Positions 9,036 to 18,043 of a DNA stretch of 64,000 nt are shown in pieces. The first letter of the stretch is position 1. Each line of letters begins with the position of its first letter. The stretch is taken from positions 124,001 through 188,000 of the forward strand of contig CAVUGE010000017.1 in the NCBI GenBank assembly GCA_963740945.1. The letters run 5' to 3'. The position numbers and the translations under genes were made by a program. The notes under the pieces were generated by a model. It was not told where the DNA came from. It saw nothing but the letters and a program-made list of their open reading frames with translations, and searched no databases. The DNA is from CAVQBP01 sp963740945. GTDB taxonomy: Bacteria > Bacteroidota > Ignavibacteria > Ignavibacteriales > Ignavibacteriaceae.

Positions 9036-9210
9036 GAAGCGATTGTTTGTGGTTTGTTGTATATTATATATAGAGGTTGAGGAACAAGGATTAAGCTGTA
9101 CCTTAATGAATATGACAAAGCCATGATTAGCTATTTTAACAAAATATATTTTTTAAACAAATCATTTCGAAAAATCAAATTATCGATAGGATACATGCCA
9201 CGGTATTTAA

Positions 9211-10116
9211 ATGAATGAATTTTTTAAGTCCATACAAAAATATTTTATTGATGTAAAAGATTTCCTCAGCATTCATCTTATTGATATTGGAAATACTTCA
9301 ATAACGCTCTGGACTTTACTTTACTTTATTTTTCTCGCCTGGATTCTTTTCTTCATTACCGCAAGGCTCAGAAAATGGATGATCTATAATCTCCTTTCCA
9401 AAAGCAAGGTGGAACTTGGTGTGCGGCTCGCGGTCGGTACGATTATTCGTTACGGTATTCTTATACTTGGCCTTATAATTGTGATACAAACCGTTGGAAT
9501 TAACCTGAGTGCAATTACTATTCTTTTCGGCGCTCTTGGTATTGGTATAGGTTTCGGTTTGCAGAATGTCACAAACAATTTTGTTAGCGGGATAATTATT
9601 CTTTTTGAAAGGCCGATAAAAGTGGGGGACAGGATACAGGTGGGAGACGTGTTTGGTGATGTTGTAAGTATTTCTATGAGAGCAACAGTGGTCGTAACAA
9701 ATGACAATATTTCTGTGATCGTTCCTAACTCTGATTTTATATCATCCAAGGTTATTAACTGGAGCCATAACGATAGGAATGTGAGATTCAATATTCCGGT
9801 AGGTGTTGCTTATAAAGAAGATCCAGAAAAGGTAAAGCAAATTTTACTGGAAGTTGCGGAAAAGGAAGAAGGTATTTTAAAATACCCAAAACCAGATGTA
9901 TTTTTTAATGAGTTTGGTAACAGTTCACTTAATTTTAGCCTGGAAATCTGGACAAACAGTTACATAACCACACCGGATATCCTGAAAAGCAGACTTTATT
10001 TTGAAATATTCAAAAAATTCAGGGAAAACGACATCGAAATACCTTTCCCGCAGAGAGATTTGCATATTAAAAATACGGAATTCAAGGTAAGTCAGCCAAA
10101 AGTTGAAATAAATTAA
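9211..10116 (+). CDS. mscS: Small-conductance mechanosensitive channel, MscS family
   Basis: 301 residues and the only intact plus-strand gene in the window. Three membrane segments lie within about 25-135. The pore helix and following beta domain are clear: LFGALGIGIGFGLQNVTNNF, SGIIILFERPIKVGDRIQVG, then the conserved VPNSDFISSKVINWS. The channel opens under membrane tension to release solutes on osmotic downshock. A fragment of a second copy of its 3' end lies at 6824-6918. It is followed convergently by the ClC gene. Confidence 0.93.
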   Translation: MNEFFKSIQKYFIDVKDFLSIHLIDIGNTSITLWTLLYFIFLAWILFFITARLRKWMIYNLLSKSKVELGVRLAVGTIIRYGILILGLIIVIQTVGINLSAITILFGALGIGIGFGLQNVTNNFVSGIIILFERPIKVGDRIQVGDVFGDVVSISMRATVVVTNDNISVIVPNSDFISSKVINWSHNDRNVRFNIPVGVAYKEDPEKVKQILLEVAEKEEGILKYPKPDVFFNEFGNSSLNFSLEIWTNSYITTPDILKSRLYFEIFKKFRENDIEIPFPQRDLHIKNTEFKVSQPKVEIN

Positions 10117-10305
10117 TTACCTCGCAAACTAACCGTTATGTTATCAAAATTATTTTTTGTTGTAATAGCCTTACTTTTTCAAAAAAGCATCGTGGATAAT
10201 AAAAATTAAATAAATTTGGCTTTAGCCATACCTACTGAAGGCAAGCACAATAAATAACTTGTTTTAAGCTATCCATAGCACTCTTGTTTCCATTCAAATA
10301 ATTTA

Positions 10306-12027
10306 TTAATGCAAAAGACCTTTAAACTTACCCAAGATCCCTTTTTTATTTTCCTTTTTGAGAAGGAATCTTTCCCGGATCTTCTCAAATAATATTTTAT
10401 CGGATAATATTAATATCTGATCTTCGGGTTGAATCGTAAAAGAGAGCTGTGGAACCAGCATTTCTTCATCCCTTAATACTGCAACAATTTCGCATTCTTC
10501 GCCCGGATTACATATGTGGGTATTGATTAATTCTTTGCCGATGCATTCATTCTCGGGAAAAATATTTATGAGGAATAAAATCTTTCCATTCGATATTTCA
10601 ATCGGGATCCTTGATTCAAGCACAGAAGAAAGATCCAGTTTACCAACATTTTCCGGATCAAATGCTCTTCGCTCACTTAATAACATTCCGGCATGTTTTA
10701 TCTGCTCAATTCTATGAGCGGGTGAAAGCCACTTGCTTTTGACCTGAGCTTCGTAGAGACTGATATATTTTAAATTAAGCGATGAGGTAATAACTTTCTG
10801 AATTACAAATCCGATAATTACAGCAAGAGCAGCGGGAACGAGCAGATGATATCCATCGGTCATCTCGGTTACCATCAAAAGAGTCGCAATCGGAACCCTG
10901 GCAGTGCTGCCGAAAACTGCTGCCATACCTACAACTGCAAATCCAGCGGACTGCTGATGAAACAATTGAGCGAAAATACCGCCAAGCATTGCACCGAGAA
11001 ATAAAGTCGGAGCAAAAACTCCTCCCGAGCCCCCGGAAGATACGGTTAAAGCAAAAGCGGCAAGTTTACCAATCAATAGAACAACGAGAAGTGAAACAGC
11101 TAAATTACCATTAATAGCAAGCTGCATCCAGCCATACCCTCCGCCTAAAACCTGGGGTAGAAATAATGCTATTAGTCCTACACCGAGTGCACCAAGGGCG
11201 GGCTTTAAAAAACGAGGCAATTTGATTTTATAAAATAAATCCCTGGTTTTATAAAAGACTGTAGGAATAAATGCGCCTATTACCCCGCTAGTTAAACCAA
11301 GTATCACATAATAAAAGTAAGAGATTATATTCGTTACATGGGGAGGTACCGAAATTTGGAATAGTGACTCCCATCCAACAAAAAGGGCATTGACGGCATA
11401 TGCAATAACTGCGCCTAACATTGTGTAAACAAGCGCCTCGGCTTCGAATTCCATATCGCTGTAGAGCACTTCGACAGCAAATATAGCTGTTCCAATGGGT
11501 GATCTGAAAATTGCGGAAAGTCCGGCAGCCATACCTATAAGTACCAGGAGCCTTCTGTCCTTATCGGAACGGTGTGTTAGTCCGGCATATATAGAGCCGA
11601 ACCCGGCACTGAATAGAGCGGTAGGACCTTCGCGTCCGGCTGCGCCGCCGGAACCGATAGTAATTGCCGATGCCAAAATTTTTATCGGCACAACACGTTT
11701 TCTAATTTCACCCGCATTTTTATGAAATGCTTTCACAGCGGTATCAGTTCCGTGCCCTTCAGCTTCCGGTGCAAATCCGTAAACAAGAGCACCCGAAATT
11801 ATTCCGCCAACCGTTATAACAACTGGAATGAGCCATAAGCCATGACTTCCGATTGTTTGAGTTAAGATACCCCCTTCATTTGGCAACCCTGGCGCCCGGT
11901 AACCTGCTGCATCATTAAGAAACAGCATTTGAAATAAATTTAATAAGAACCCAAATAATTGGGCACCTAAGGCGCCAATAATCCCTAATAAAATCGTATC
12001 AAAAAATAGTTTTGTTCTTCTCCGCAC
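10306..12027 (-). CDS. ClC-family chloride channel/antiporter with C-terminal TrkA-C-like domain
   Basis: 573 residues. The ClC core shows GSGGAAGREGPTALF, with the gating glutamate of GREGP retained, and GSGGSGGVFAPTLFLGAMLG. The gating Glu suggests possible Cl-/H+ exchange. The last ~100 residues (CEIVAVLRDEEMLVPQLSFTI) resemble a TrkA-C/RCK_C ligand-binding domain. The protein would move chloride across the inner membrane in acid or osmotic stress. It is convergent with mscS with no clear terminator in between. Confidence 0.9.
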   Translation of the reverse strand: MRRRTKLFFDTILLGIIGALGAQLFGFLLNLFQMLFLNDAAGYRAPGLPNEGGILTQTIGSHGLWLIPVVITVGGIISGALVYGFAPEAEGHGTDTAVKAFHKNAGEIRKRVVPIKILASAITIGSGGAAGREGPTALFSAGFGSIYAGLTHRSDKDRRLLVLIGMAAGLSAIFRSPIGTAIFAVEVLYSDMEFEAEALVYTMLGAVIAYAVNALFVGWESLFQISVPPHVTNIISYFYYVILGLTSGVIGAFIPTVFYKTRDLFYKIKLPRFLKPALGALGVGLIALFLPQVLGGGYGWMQLAINGNLAVSLLVVLLIGKLAAFALTVSSGGSGGVFAPTLFLGAMLGGIFAQLFHQQSAGFAVVGMAAVFGSTARVPIATLLMVTEMTDGYHLLVPAALAVIIGFVIQKVITSSLNLKYISLYEAQVKSKWLSPAHRIEQIKHAGMLLSERRAFDPENVGKLDLSSVLESRIPIEISNGKILFLINIFPENECIGKELINTHICNPGEECEIVAVLRDEEMLVPQLSFTIQPEDQILILSDKILFEKIRERFLLKKENKKGILGKFKGLLH

Positions 12028-12216
12028 TTTTCATCAATAAATTATGTTTGAGAGTTACATATTTATCTTGTATAATATATAAAATTAGGAATATAAAGCC
12101 TTTGATAAGAATTACGTTTTATTGTAGATTTAGTAAAATTAGTCAACTGATATTTATTAAGTATCCGGCGTTGGAGTGAATAAGCCGGTGAACTAATAAT
12201 CTTACAAACCTGGCTG

Positions 12217-13341
12217 TCACTTTAATGCCCCCAGCTTTTGCAGTTCAAATATAAATTGAGTAATACTGTTGTGATTCAATATTCCGATACAATTGCCATT
12301 TTCAATGACAGGTACCACTCTTACATCATTTTCGTCGATTGATCTTAATGCGTCTAATAATGGTTCGTTAGAATTTATTTTATTAATGTCTTGTAACGGG
12401 ATCATTACATCTTTTACTGTTTTATTTTGCCTATCTTTTATTGAAATGGAATTTATTCGCCCGGGTGTAAGAAATCCAACCATTATATTATTATCCTTAA
12501 CAAGTAAGTTTCTTCGATTGGCACCGATGAAATGATTATCTATAATTTCCTGAACCGTAGAATCAGGATATACTATACCGTAATCATTCGACAAAGCTTC
12601 GTGTACCTGGTGCCCTAATAATAAACCGTTAAGGGCCTGTCTTTGAATCTGGGACATTGCGGTAATTTCAAGGAACCAACCAATAGATACTATCCATAAA
12701 CCATTAAAAACATTATTTTGAAATATCTGAAAAACACCAATCATAATAAATAAGAATCCGAAAAATCTTCCGGCGTTTGCGGCAATTGTAGTTGCTTGTT
12801 TATAATTTTTTGTAATAGCCCACACTATAGCCCTAAAAATTCTTCCTCCATCTAACGGAAATCCGGGAATTAAATTAAATATTGCCAGAATAAAATTTAT
12901 TAAAGCAAGGTACTGAAATGAAGCTGCAAAATATTGAATATGTACAAATACTTTTGCTAATAAATAAAAGATAGCTGCTAATGCGAAACTGGTAATAGGA
13001 CCGGCAGCAGCAATCCAAAATTCCGCCGATGATTTAGGTGGTTCTTTTGAAATTTCAGCAACTCCGCCGAATAAGAAAAGTGTTATCCTTTTTACTTTAA
13101 GCTTATATTTTCTCGCAATTATAGAATGACTGAGTTCATGAAGCAAAATACTAAGGAAGAAGAATATTGAAGTTATAAAACCGACCAGCCAATAAGAGAA
13201 TTTCGTCCAATTTTTGAATTCAAGCGGGAAATAACTTTGCGCTAACACCCAGGTTAGCAGTGCCAAAATTAGGAACCAGGAATAATCTAAATAAATTGGA
13301 ATTCCAAGAATTTTACCAATGGAAATATGTTTATGTTTCAT
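12217..13341 (-). CDS. Site-2 protease (M50) with C-terminal CBS domains
   Basis: 374 residues. The zinc site HELSH (LLHELSHSIIARKY) lies in a membrane helix near residue 68 and the second metal motif NLIPGFPLDGGRIFRA near residue 160. Two CBS domains follow from about residue 235. This is the SpoIVFB/RseP-related family that cuts membrane-embedded substrates, often releasing regulators; CBS domains usually sense adenine nucleotides. It lies 111 bp downstream of uspA. Its substrate is unknown. Confidence 0.92.
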   Translation of the reverse strand: MKHKHISIGKILGIPIYLDYSWFLILALLTWVLAQSYFPLEFKNWTKFSYWLVGFITSIFFFLSILLHELSHSIIARKYKLKVKRITLFLFGGVAEISKEPPKSSAEFWIAAAGPITSFALAAIFYLLAKVFVHIQYFAASFQYLALINFILAIFNLIPGFPLDGGRIFRAIVWAITKNYKQATTIAANAGRFFGFLFIMIGVFQIFQNNVFNGLWIVSIGWFLEITAMSQIQRQALNGLLLGHQVHEALSNDYGIVYPDSTVQEIIDNHFIGANRRNLLVKDNNIMVGFLTPGRINSISIKDRQNKTVKDVMIPLQDINKINSNEPLLDALRSIDENDVRVVPVIENGNCIGILNHNSITQFIFELQKLGALK

Positions 13342-13452
13342 AAAACTTCTTTTTTTACATTACTTTCTTTGTCATACTTTAACATAATCGCTTCAGTGTC
13401 CAACTTGTAAAAATTTTTGAATTGATTTCCTATCTAACATATTACACTATTG

Positions 13453-13944
13453 TCATTTGTTTTGTTTGGTCGGAATGATGAAAAGCGGTATAGAAGTATT
13501 ATGTAATACTTTTTCCGCGACACTTCCCATGACTATATTTTCCAACCATCTCCGGCTGTGAGAGCCCATAACTATAATATCGATATGCAATTCGTCTGCA
13601 GTTTTTACTATGGTTTCGGCACAATCGCCTTCGCTTACCATGGTTTCAATTGTTTTATCGCCAAGATGCTGTCTCGATTTATCCAGAAAAAGTTGAGATG
13701 CTTTTTTCAGTCCTTCGACGGTTTCTAATTGTAATAGATCCATATTCGTATAACCGGAAAAACTCATTCCCATTATAGGAGAATATTCTACAGAGGAGTA
13801 ATAGACCGGGTCTAATATTACATGCAGCAATATAACTTCAGCTTTCATGGCTTTAGCCATTGAAAAACCTATCTCTGCTACTTTTTGTGCCGTTGGATTA
13901 TAATCCAGCGCAATCAGAATTTTTTTCATTTTTATAGTTATCAT
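13453..13944 (-). CDS. Universal stress protein UspA family
   Basis: 163 residues from the first start; the Met at residue 6 (MKKILIALDYNPTA) is the more usual N-terminus. The single Usp domain ends in the nucleotide-site signature (MGSHSRRWLENIVMGSVAEK) and SIPLFIIP. It is a probable ATP-binding stress/persistence protein of the cytoplasm. It is 69 bp downstream of the small membrane protein gene at 14014-14253, hence likely under the boxed promoter at 14419-14485. Confidence 0.92.
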   Translation of the reverse strand: MITIKMKKILIALDYNPTAQKVAEIGFSMAKAMKAEVILLHVILDPVYYSSVEYSPIMGMSFSGYTNMDLLQLETVEGLKKASQLFLDKSRQHLGDKTIETMVSEGDCAETIVKTADELHIDIIVMGSHSRRWLENIVMGSVAEKVLHNTSIPLFIIPTKQNK

Positions 13945-14013
13945 ATTGGATCGCCTTTATTTTTTAATTTCACTGAATTCAGCGACTGCTTTCAATAAAT
14001 ACAATTTTAATTG

Positions 14014-14253
14014 TCATGTTATATTCTTACTTGAAATATTTCTTTTTCTAAACAGCAGCCAGCCAAGTGCGGCACTCAAAATGAGAGAAATTGTAGCTGG
14101 ATACATTCTCCAGCTCATGCTGCCTGCCCAACCGTTTCCGCGTATCTTTTCATATATTCCGCCATCTATCATTGCTCCTGCGCCGAAGTAAAAAAAGAGC
14201 ATAACCACTATTATAAACGCAATCATTAAGAATCTGTTTTTGATCTTTTGCAT
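14014..14253 (-). CDS. Small membrane protein, paralogue of 5833-6060
   Basis: 79 residues with two membrane helices separated by GAGAMIDGGIYEKIRGNGW, which aligns with the Gly-rich loop of the 5833-6060 protein (GNGWAGSMSW versus ENGWMGINSW). The function is unknown. It is the first gene after a boxed promoter and precedes uspA. Confidence 0.75.
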   Translation of the reverse strand: MQKIKNRFLMIAFIIVVMLFFYFGAGAMIDGGIYEKIRGNGWAGSMSWRMYPATISLILSAALGWLLFRKRNISSKNIT

Positions 14254-14418
14254 TGGTTTTACCTATCTTATAAATTGTGAGTGAAGTTCTTATTTTTTTT
14301 TATCAAAATTCTACTTGTATTTCATTTCTATATTTAATTTATGAGCCTAGAACTTTATATTTTTATACAAATAAATAATGACTTTAGGATTTATAGAAAA
14401 ACAATCTTATACTTTATA

Positions 14419-14485
14419 ATACTATGTATAAGACAGTCTTAATTCAATCGAGCAAAAGGATGAAAAAGGGATTACATCTTTGGGG
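14419..14485 (-). promoter_or_regulatory. Boxed promoter copy 6, upstream of small membrane protein/uspA
   Basis: Minus strand: CCAAAGATGTAATCCC-TTTTTCATCCTTTTG, CTCGA, TTGAAT, 17 bp, TAGTAT. It is preceded by the extra conserved block at 14500-14530. Confidence 0.75.
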
Positions 14486-14505
14486 TAAGCAGGTACGTGC
14501 ATCAA

Positions 14506-14679
14506 TCAAAGGAATTCGTAAAATCGCTTCCTGTCTAAAAGAAATTTAAGTCTACTGTTTTGCGATTTCTTTTTAGTGTTGAATCGTGTCAGACAGAGTT
14601 GAACCTCACTTAAATTAAAATCGTCCTGCTTGAAGTGCTCAGACAAATCCTTGATGACTGAATCCACCGGAGCGTTCAT
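14506..14679 (-). pseudogene. 57-codon ORF whose start copies an internal piece of gnd
   Basis: It begins 13 bp after the gnd stop with a good ribosome site (AGGAGA). The first residues, NAPVDSVIKDL, copy gnd's internal GAPVDSVIKDLLPNL, with similar DNA. The remainder (NLSEVQLCLTRFNTKKK) is unrecognised, and the stop lies in the conserved block next to the boxed promoter. It is most likely a remnant of a second gnd joined to other sequence; whether it is translated is unknown. Confidence 0.55.
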
Positions 14680-14692
14680 CTTTCCGAATCTC

Positions 14693-16123
14693 CTAATTCG
14701 TCTGTTCCCAGTTCGTATGAAAAGTGCCCTTGGAGTCATTACGTTCATAGGTGTGGGCTCCGAAATAGTCGCGCTGGGCCTGGATGAGATTGGCCGGCAG
14801 CCAGGCACTGCGGTAGGCATCGAAATAACTTAAAGAAGCCATCAGCCCCGGTACAGGCACTCCTAACCTACCTGCTTTGCATACTACATTGCGCAAAGCT
14901 TCCTTATGATTCATAACTTTGAGCGATACCTTGGGATCGAGCAGCAAATTCGACAAATTGCTTCTTGCACGAAAAGCCGCCCGGATATCTTCCAGCATTG
15001 TTGACCGTATGATGCAGCCGCCCCGCCAGATCCTTGCGATGGTTTCGAGATCGAGGTGGTACTCGTATTTGGCGGAAGCTGCAATTAAAAGCGCCATACC
15101 TTGTGCATATGTAATAAGCATAGCGGCATACAGTGCATCATGCAGTTTTTTGAGAAATGCGTCCCTGTCGCCGGAGAATTTTCGCTTGGATTGTTTATAA
15201 ATCGAACTGGCTTGCTCACGCTCTTTCACAAATACTGACATGTCCCGCATCGCAACAGCTATGTCTATAGTAGGGATTGGCACTTGCAGTTCCATTGCAC
15301 TCTGTGAAGTCCACATACCGGTGCCTTTCTGTTTTGCGACGTCTAGTATCTCATCGATCAACCGCTTACCGGTATTCTCGTCCTGTTTGGAGAAAATATA
15401 GCCGGTGATTTCCATTAAATAGCTGTTTATTTCAGTGTTGTTCCATTTGCTGAATATGTTATGCAGTTCGTCATCGTTCATGCCAATGCCTCGTTTCATT
15501 AAGTCATAGGTTTCGGCCAAAAGTTGCATCACCCCGTATTCAATTCCATTGTGAACCATCTTCACAAAATGACCAGCCGAACCGGGGCCAAGATAGGCTA
15601 CACACTGATCGCTGTTAACTTTTGCAGCAGCAGCTTCAAAGATTTGGCGCACCCGTTCGTAAGCCTCTTTCGGCCCGCCGGGCATTATACTCGGTCCGTG
15701 ACGCGCACCATCTTCACCGCCCGACACACCTACACCGAGAAATTGAATGCCTTCCGTCATAAGGTGGCTGGCGCGCAGATTTGTGTCTTTGAAATAAGAA
15801 TTGCCGGCATCAATGATGAGATCTCCCTTGTCCAGGTTCGGTAATAAATCTTTGATGACCGAATCTACCGGAGCGCCGGCGGGTACGAGCATCATAACTG
15901 CTCGCGGCTTGCGAAGCAATGCAATAAAATCAATAATGTTCTCTACACCGCAAATATTCCGATCTGTCGATTCTTTTCGTAGTGCTTCGACTTTGTCATG
16001 GTCCTTGTCGTAACCTGCTACTGCATAGCCGTGATCAGCCATGTTCAGTAAGAGATTGCGTCCCATGACGCCTAGGCCTACCATGCCGATTTCATAACCT
16101 TGTTTTGGTTGTAAGTTTGTCAT
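14693..16123 (-). CDS. gnd: 6-phosphogluconate dehydrogenase, decarboxylating
   Basis: 476 residues, full length. The NADP-binding motif GLGVMGRNLLLNMADHG is at the N-terminus, the substrate signature GVSGGEDGARHGPSIMPGG at about 128-147, then the KMVHNGIEYG helix and the C-terminal tail. It converts 6-phosphogluconate to ribulose-5-P, CO2 and NADPH, feeding phosphoketolase after isomerisation. Zwf, its pathway partner, lies at 32414. A small remnant copying part of it follows directly downstream. Confidence 0.96.
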   Translation of the reverse strand: MTNLQPKQGYEIGMVGLGVMGRNLLLNMADHGYAVAGYDKDHDKVEALRKESTDRNICGVENIIDFIALLRKPRAVMMLVPAGAPVDSVIKDLLPNLDKGDLIIDAGNSYFKDTNLRASHLMTEGIQFLGVGVSGGEDGARHGPSIMPGGPKEAYERVRQIFEAAAAKVNSDQCVAYLGPGSAGHFVKMVHNGIEYGVMQLLAETYDLMKRGIGMNDDELHNIFSKWNNTEINSYLMEITGYIFSKQDENTGKRLIDEILDVAKQKGTGMWTSQSAMELQVPIPTIDIAVAMRDMSVFVKEREQASSIYKQSKRKFSGDRDAFLKKLHDALYAAMLITYAQGMALLIAASAKYEYHLDLETIARIWRGGCIIRSTMLEDIRAAFRARSNLSNLLLDPKVSLKVMNHKEALRNVVCKAGRLGVPVPGLMASLSYFDAYRSAWLPANLIQAQRDYFGAHTYERNDSKGTFHTNWEQTN

Positions 16124-16133
16124 AGTTATGCTT

Positions 16134-16588
16134 TCAAATTTGTTTTCGGATAGATTTCAATTCATGCCGCCGTTTCACGGTGGTCTTTGGGTATGCCATT
16201 TTAAGTTTATTGAACACATAATAGGAACGGTTGAATATGCCGACCCGCCCGCGTTCAGGCAGACGGCAGGTTGTGCGCCAAAGAAAATTGTGTTTTAATT
16301 CCTCTGCGCTCGGCTGTTTGAAACTGAAAACCTCACATCTTTGTGGATTGACTCCGGACATGACATGCCGGATATGCGTCCATTCCTGAAAATCAGCAGC
16401 AAAGCATAACGGCTTGAGGCGTAATGAAGGCGTTGCAGCTGGTTCAACTCTCCAACGTGTTTTTCCAGGAGTTTCTGATACTGCTTCTTTGACTTGCAAA
16501 ATGGCTTTACTAAAGTTGGCCACTCATTAAGTTTTACCACTTCTCCGGTCTGCACCCGGAAATCTTTTGAATTAATTTTCATCTTCAT
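16134..16588 (-). pseudogene. ppk2: Polyphosphate kinase 2 (PPK2), frameshifted with internal deletions
   Basis: The first ~65 residues (LNEWPTLVKPFCKSKKQYQK ... LHYASSRYALLLIF) are a normal PPK2 N-terminus. Then the frame shifts and the Walker A stretch that should follow LLLIF is missing. The other frame continues with RHVMSGVNPQRCEVFSFKQP ... GIFNRSYY, then jumps to the family's extreme C-terminus (NKLKMAYPKTTVKRRHELKS). About 150 central residues including Walker B are absent. The enzyme cannot phosphorylate nucleotides from polyphosphate. It lies 10 bp downstream... on the 5' side of gnd in the same direction. Confidence 0.88.
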
Positions 16589-16744
16589 CCTTTTGAAAAT
16601 TCTGCCGTGTTGTTCGAGCCTGTTTATTTATTTGTTTCATCTTTCCGAATCCTCCGCTCTGTCAAGTTCGATTTTATCTCCGCCGTTGAAAGCAAGTTTC
16701 ATTTCAGACTCCTGTTGTAACGAACCACGGATGTTCCCGGAGCT

Positions 16745-18043
16745 TCATAACCAACCTCCCGTGAAACCCGCTCTCCTCAACCCGCTGACAAGGTATGGAC
16801 AGTTTTTCATCAATCGCCACAGCAATCCGCTGCGATAGTTCTCGACCGTAAGTGTGACCGGACCTTGATTCAGGCCGTATTGCCAGGGCGATACCCAGCC
16901 GAAAGGATTGTTGGATCTATCAGGGTGGGTTGCATTAAACGTAGCTTTAAAGCCACAGCGATTCTCGGTCTTCAATTCGACGTGGTAAATAAAATAGTTC
17001 AGAGCCGGCAGCACTATTTCGGGCGCGAACGGCAGCGACGCCACGACAGCCCATGGAGCGATGGTACCGTCATCGGGCCCGTCCGGTACTCCGCGCGCTA
17101 TGTAATCAAAGAAATGCCGCTTCACACCGTCGACTTTGACGGTGCAAGGTCCGGGGCCGTCGCTCGCAGTAATTCCCCAGCAAAACTTTCCGTAGCCCTT
17201 GAACTTTAGTGGATTGGCAATTGCGTATTGTTGCTGCACATATGTGGCACGGCGGCTGTTCTCGAAGTAATCGATGCCTTTTTCCTGCATGAACATGTCT
17301 TGGATGCCGCGAAAATCAATCCAAATGTGCGGCAGTTGGTGCGTGAAAAGAGATCCCGCATAAAGATAGTCGTAACCGTAACTATGCAGCCATTTATAAG
17401 TCGAACACCAAGCCGTGTAGCCGCTGTCAGGCAGAGGATATGTGGGAGAACCGAGAGCAAGTATGTAGAGCAAGAGCGCCTCATCGAAACCTTGCCAGCG
17501 ATACCGGAGGAAGCCGCTTTCAGGCTTCCAGCCGTGAGTTAACGTTGCACCCTGATTCTGTGCCCAGTGCCAATTGGCACGGCGGTAGAGCTTGTCGGCG
17601 AGAGCGCGAATTTCACTCTCGTCGTTATTATTAGCGTCAAAATAATTTCCCGCCGTCAATACACCGGCAAGCAGCAGAGCGGTGTCTATTGTTGATAATT
17701 CGCATTGCCAGGCGCGCCTACCGGTATGCATGTCGAGAAAATGATAATAAATACCCTGATAGCCGGTAGCATCTGGTTCAGGGCCCTGCGGACTATTCCA
17801 GAAAAAACGAAGCGTCGCAAGAGTACACTTCACCGCCTCGGCACGCGACATGAATCCGCGCTCGATTCCAACAGGGTACGCCGCCAGCGCGAAGCCTGTA
17901 GCAGCAATGCTGGCAGGCCAATTTGGCGCTGTCTTGTCAATCACTAGCCCGTTTTCGGGATTCGTCTCATGCGCAAAGTAGCTGAATGATTCACGTTGAA
18001 GAGTTTCCAGCTCGGCTTCGATAGTCGGTTTCTTTCTAATCAT
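16745..18043 (-). CDS. Glycoamylase-like (PF10091-type, GH144-like) protein
   Basis: 432 residues from the ATG at 18043, which overlaps the end of the H+-ATPase gene by 8 bp; an upstream in-frame start lies inside that gene and is less likely. Motifs include ETNPENGLVIDKTAPNWPAS, YYHFLDMHTGRRAWQCELST and QLPHIWIDFRGIQDMFMQ, typical of the (alpha/alpha)6-barrel glycoamylase-like family that contains endo-beta-1,2-glucanases. No signal peptide is visible, so it may act in the cytoplasm. Together with ndvB it suggests beta-1,2-glucan turnover (inference); activity on other glucans is possible. Confidence 0.8.
   Translation of the reverse strand: MIRKKPTIEAELETLQRESFSYFAHETNPENGLVIDKTAPNWPASIAATGFALAAYPVGIERGFMSRAEAVKCTLATLRFFWNSPQGPEPDATGYQGIYYHFLDMHTGRRAWQCELSTIDTALLLAGVLTAGNYFDANNNDESEIRALADKLYRRANWHWAQNQGATLTHGWKPESGFLRYRWQGFDEALLLYILALGSPTYPLPDSGYTAWCSTYKWLHSYGYDYLYAGSLFTHQLPHIWIDFRGIQDMFMQEKGIDYFENSRRATYVQQQYAIANPLKFKGYGKFCWGITASDGPGPCTVKVDGVKRHFFDYIARGVPDGPDDGTIAPWAVVASLPFAPEIVLPALNYFIYHVELKTENRCGFKATFNATHPDRSNNPFGWVSPWQYGLNQGPVTLTVENYRSGLLWRLMKNCPYLVSGLRRAGFTGGWL

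Noticed and set aside
12161..12205. Short CCGGC/GCCGG inverted repeat after the site-2 protease gene as a terminator
   Set aside because: Only five base pairs with a 13-nt loop and no T-run.
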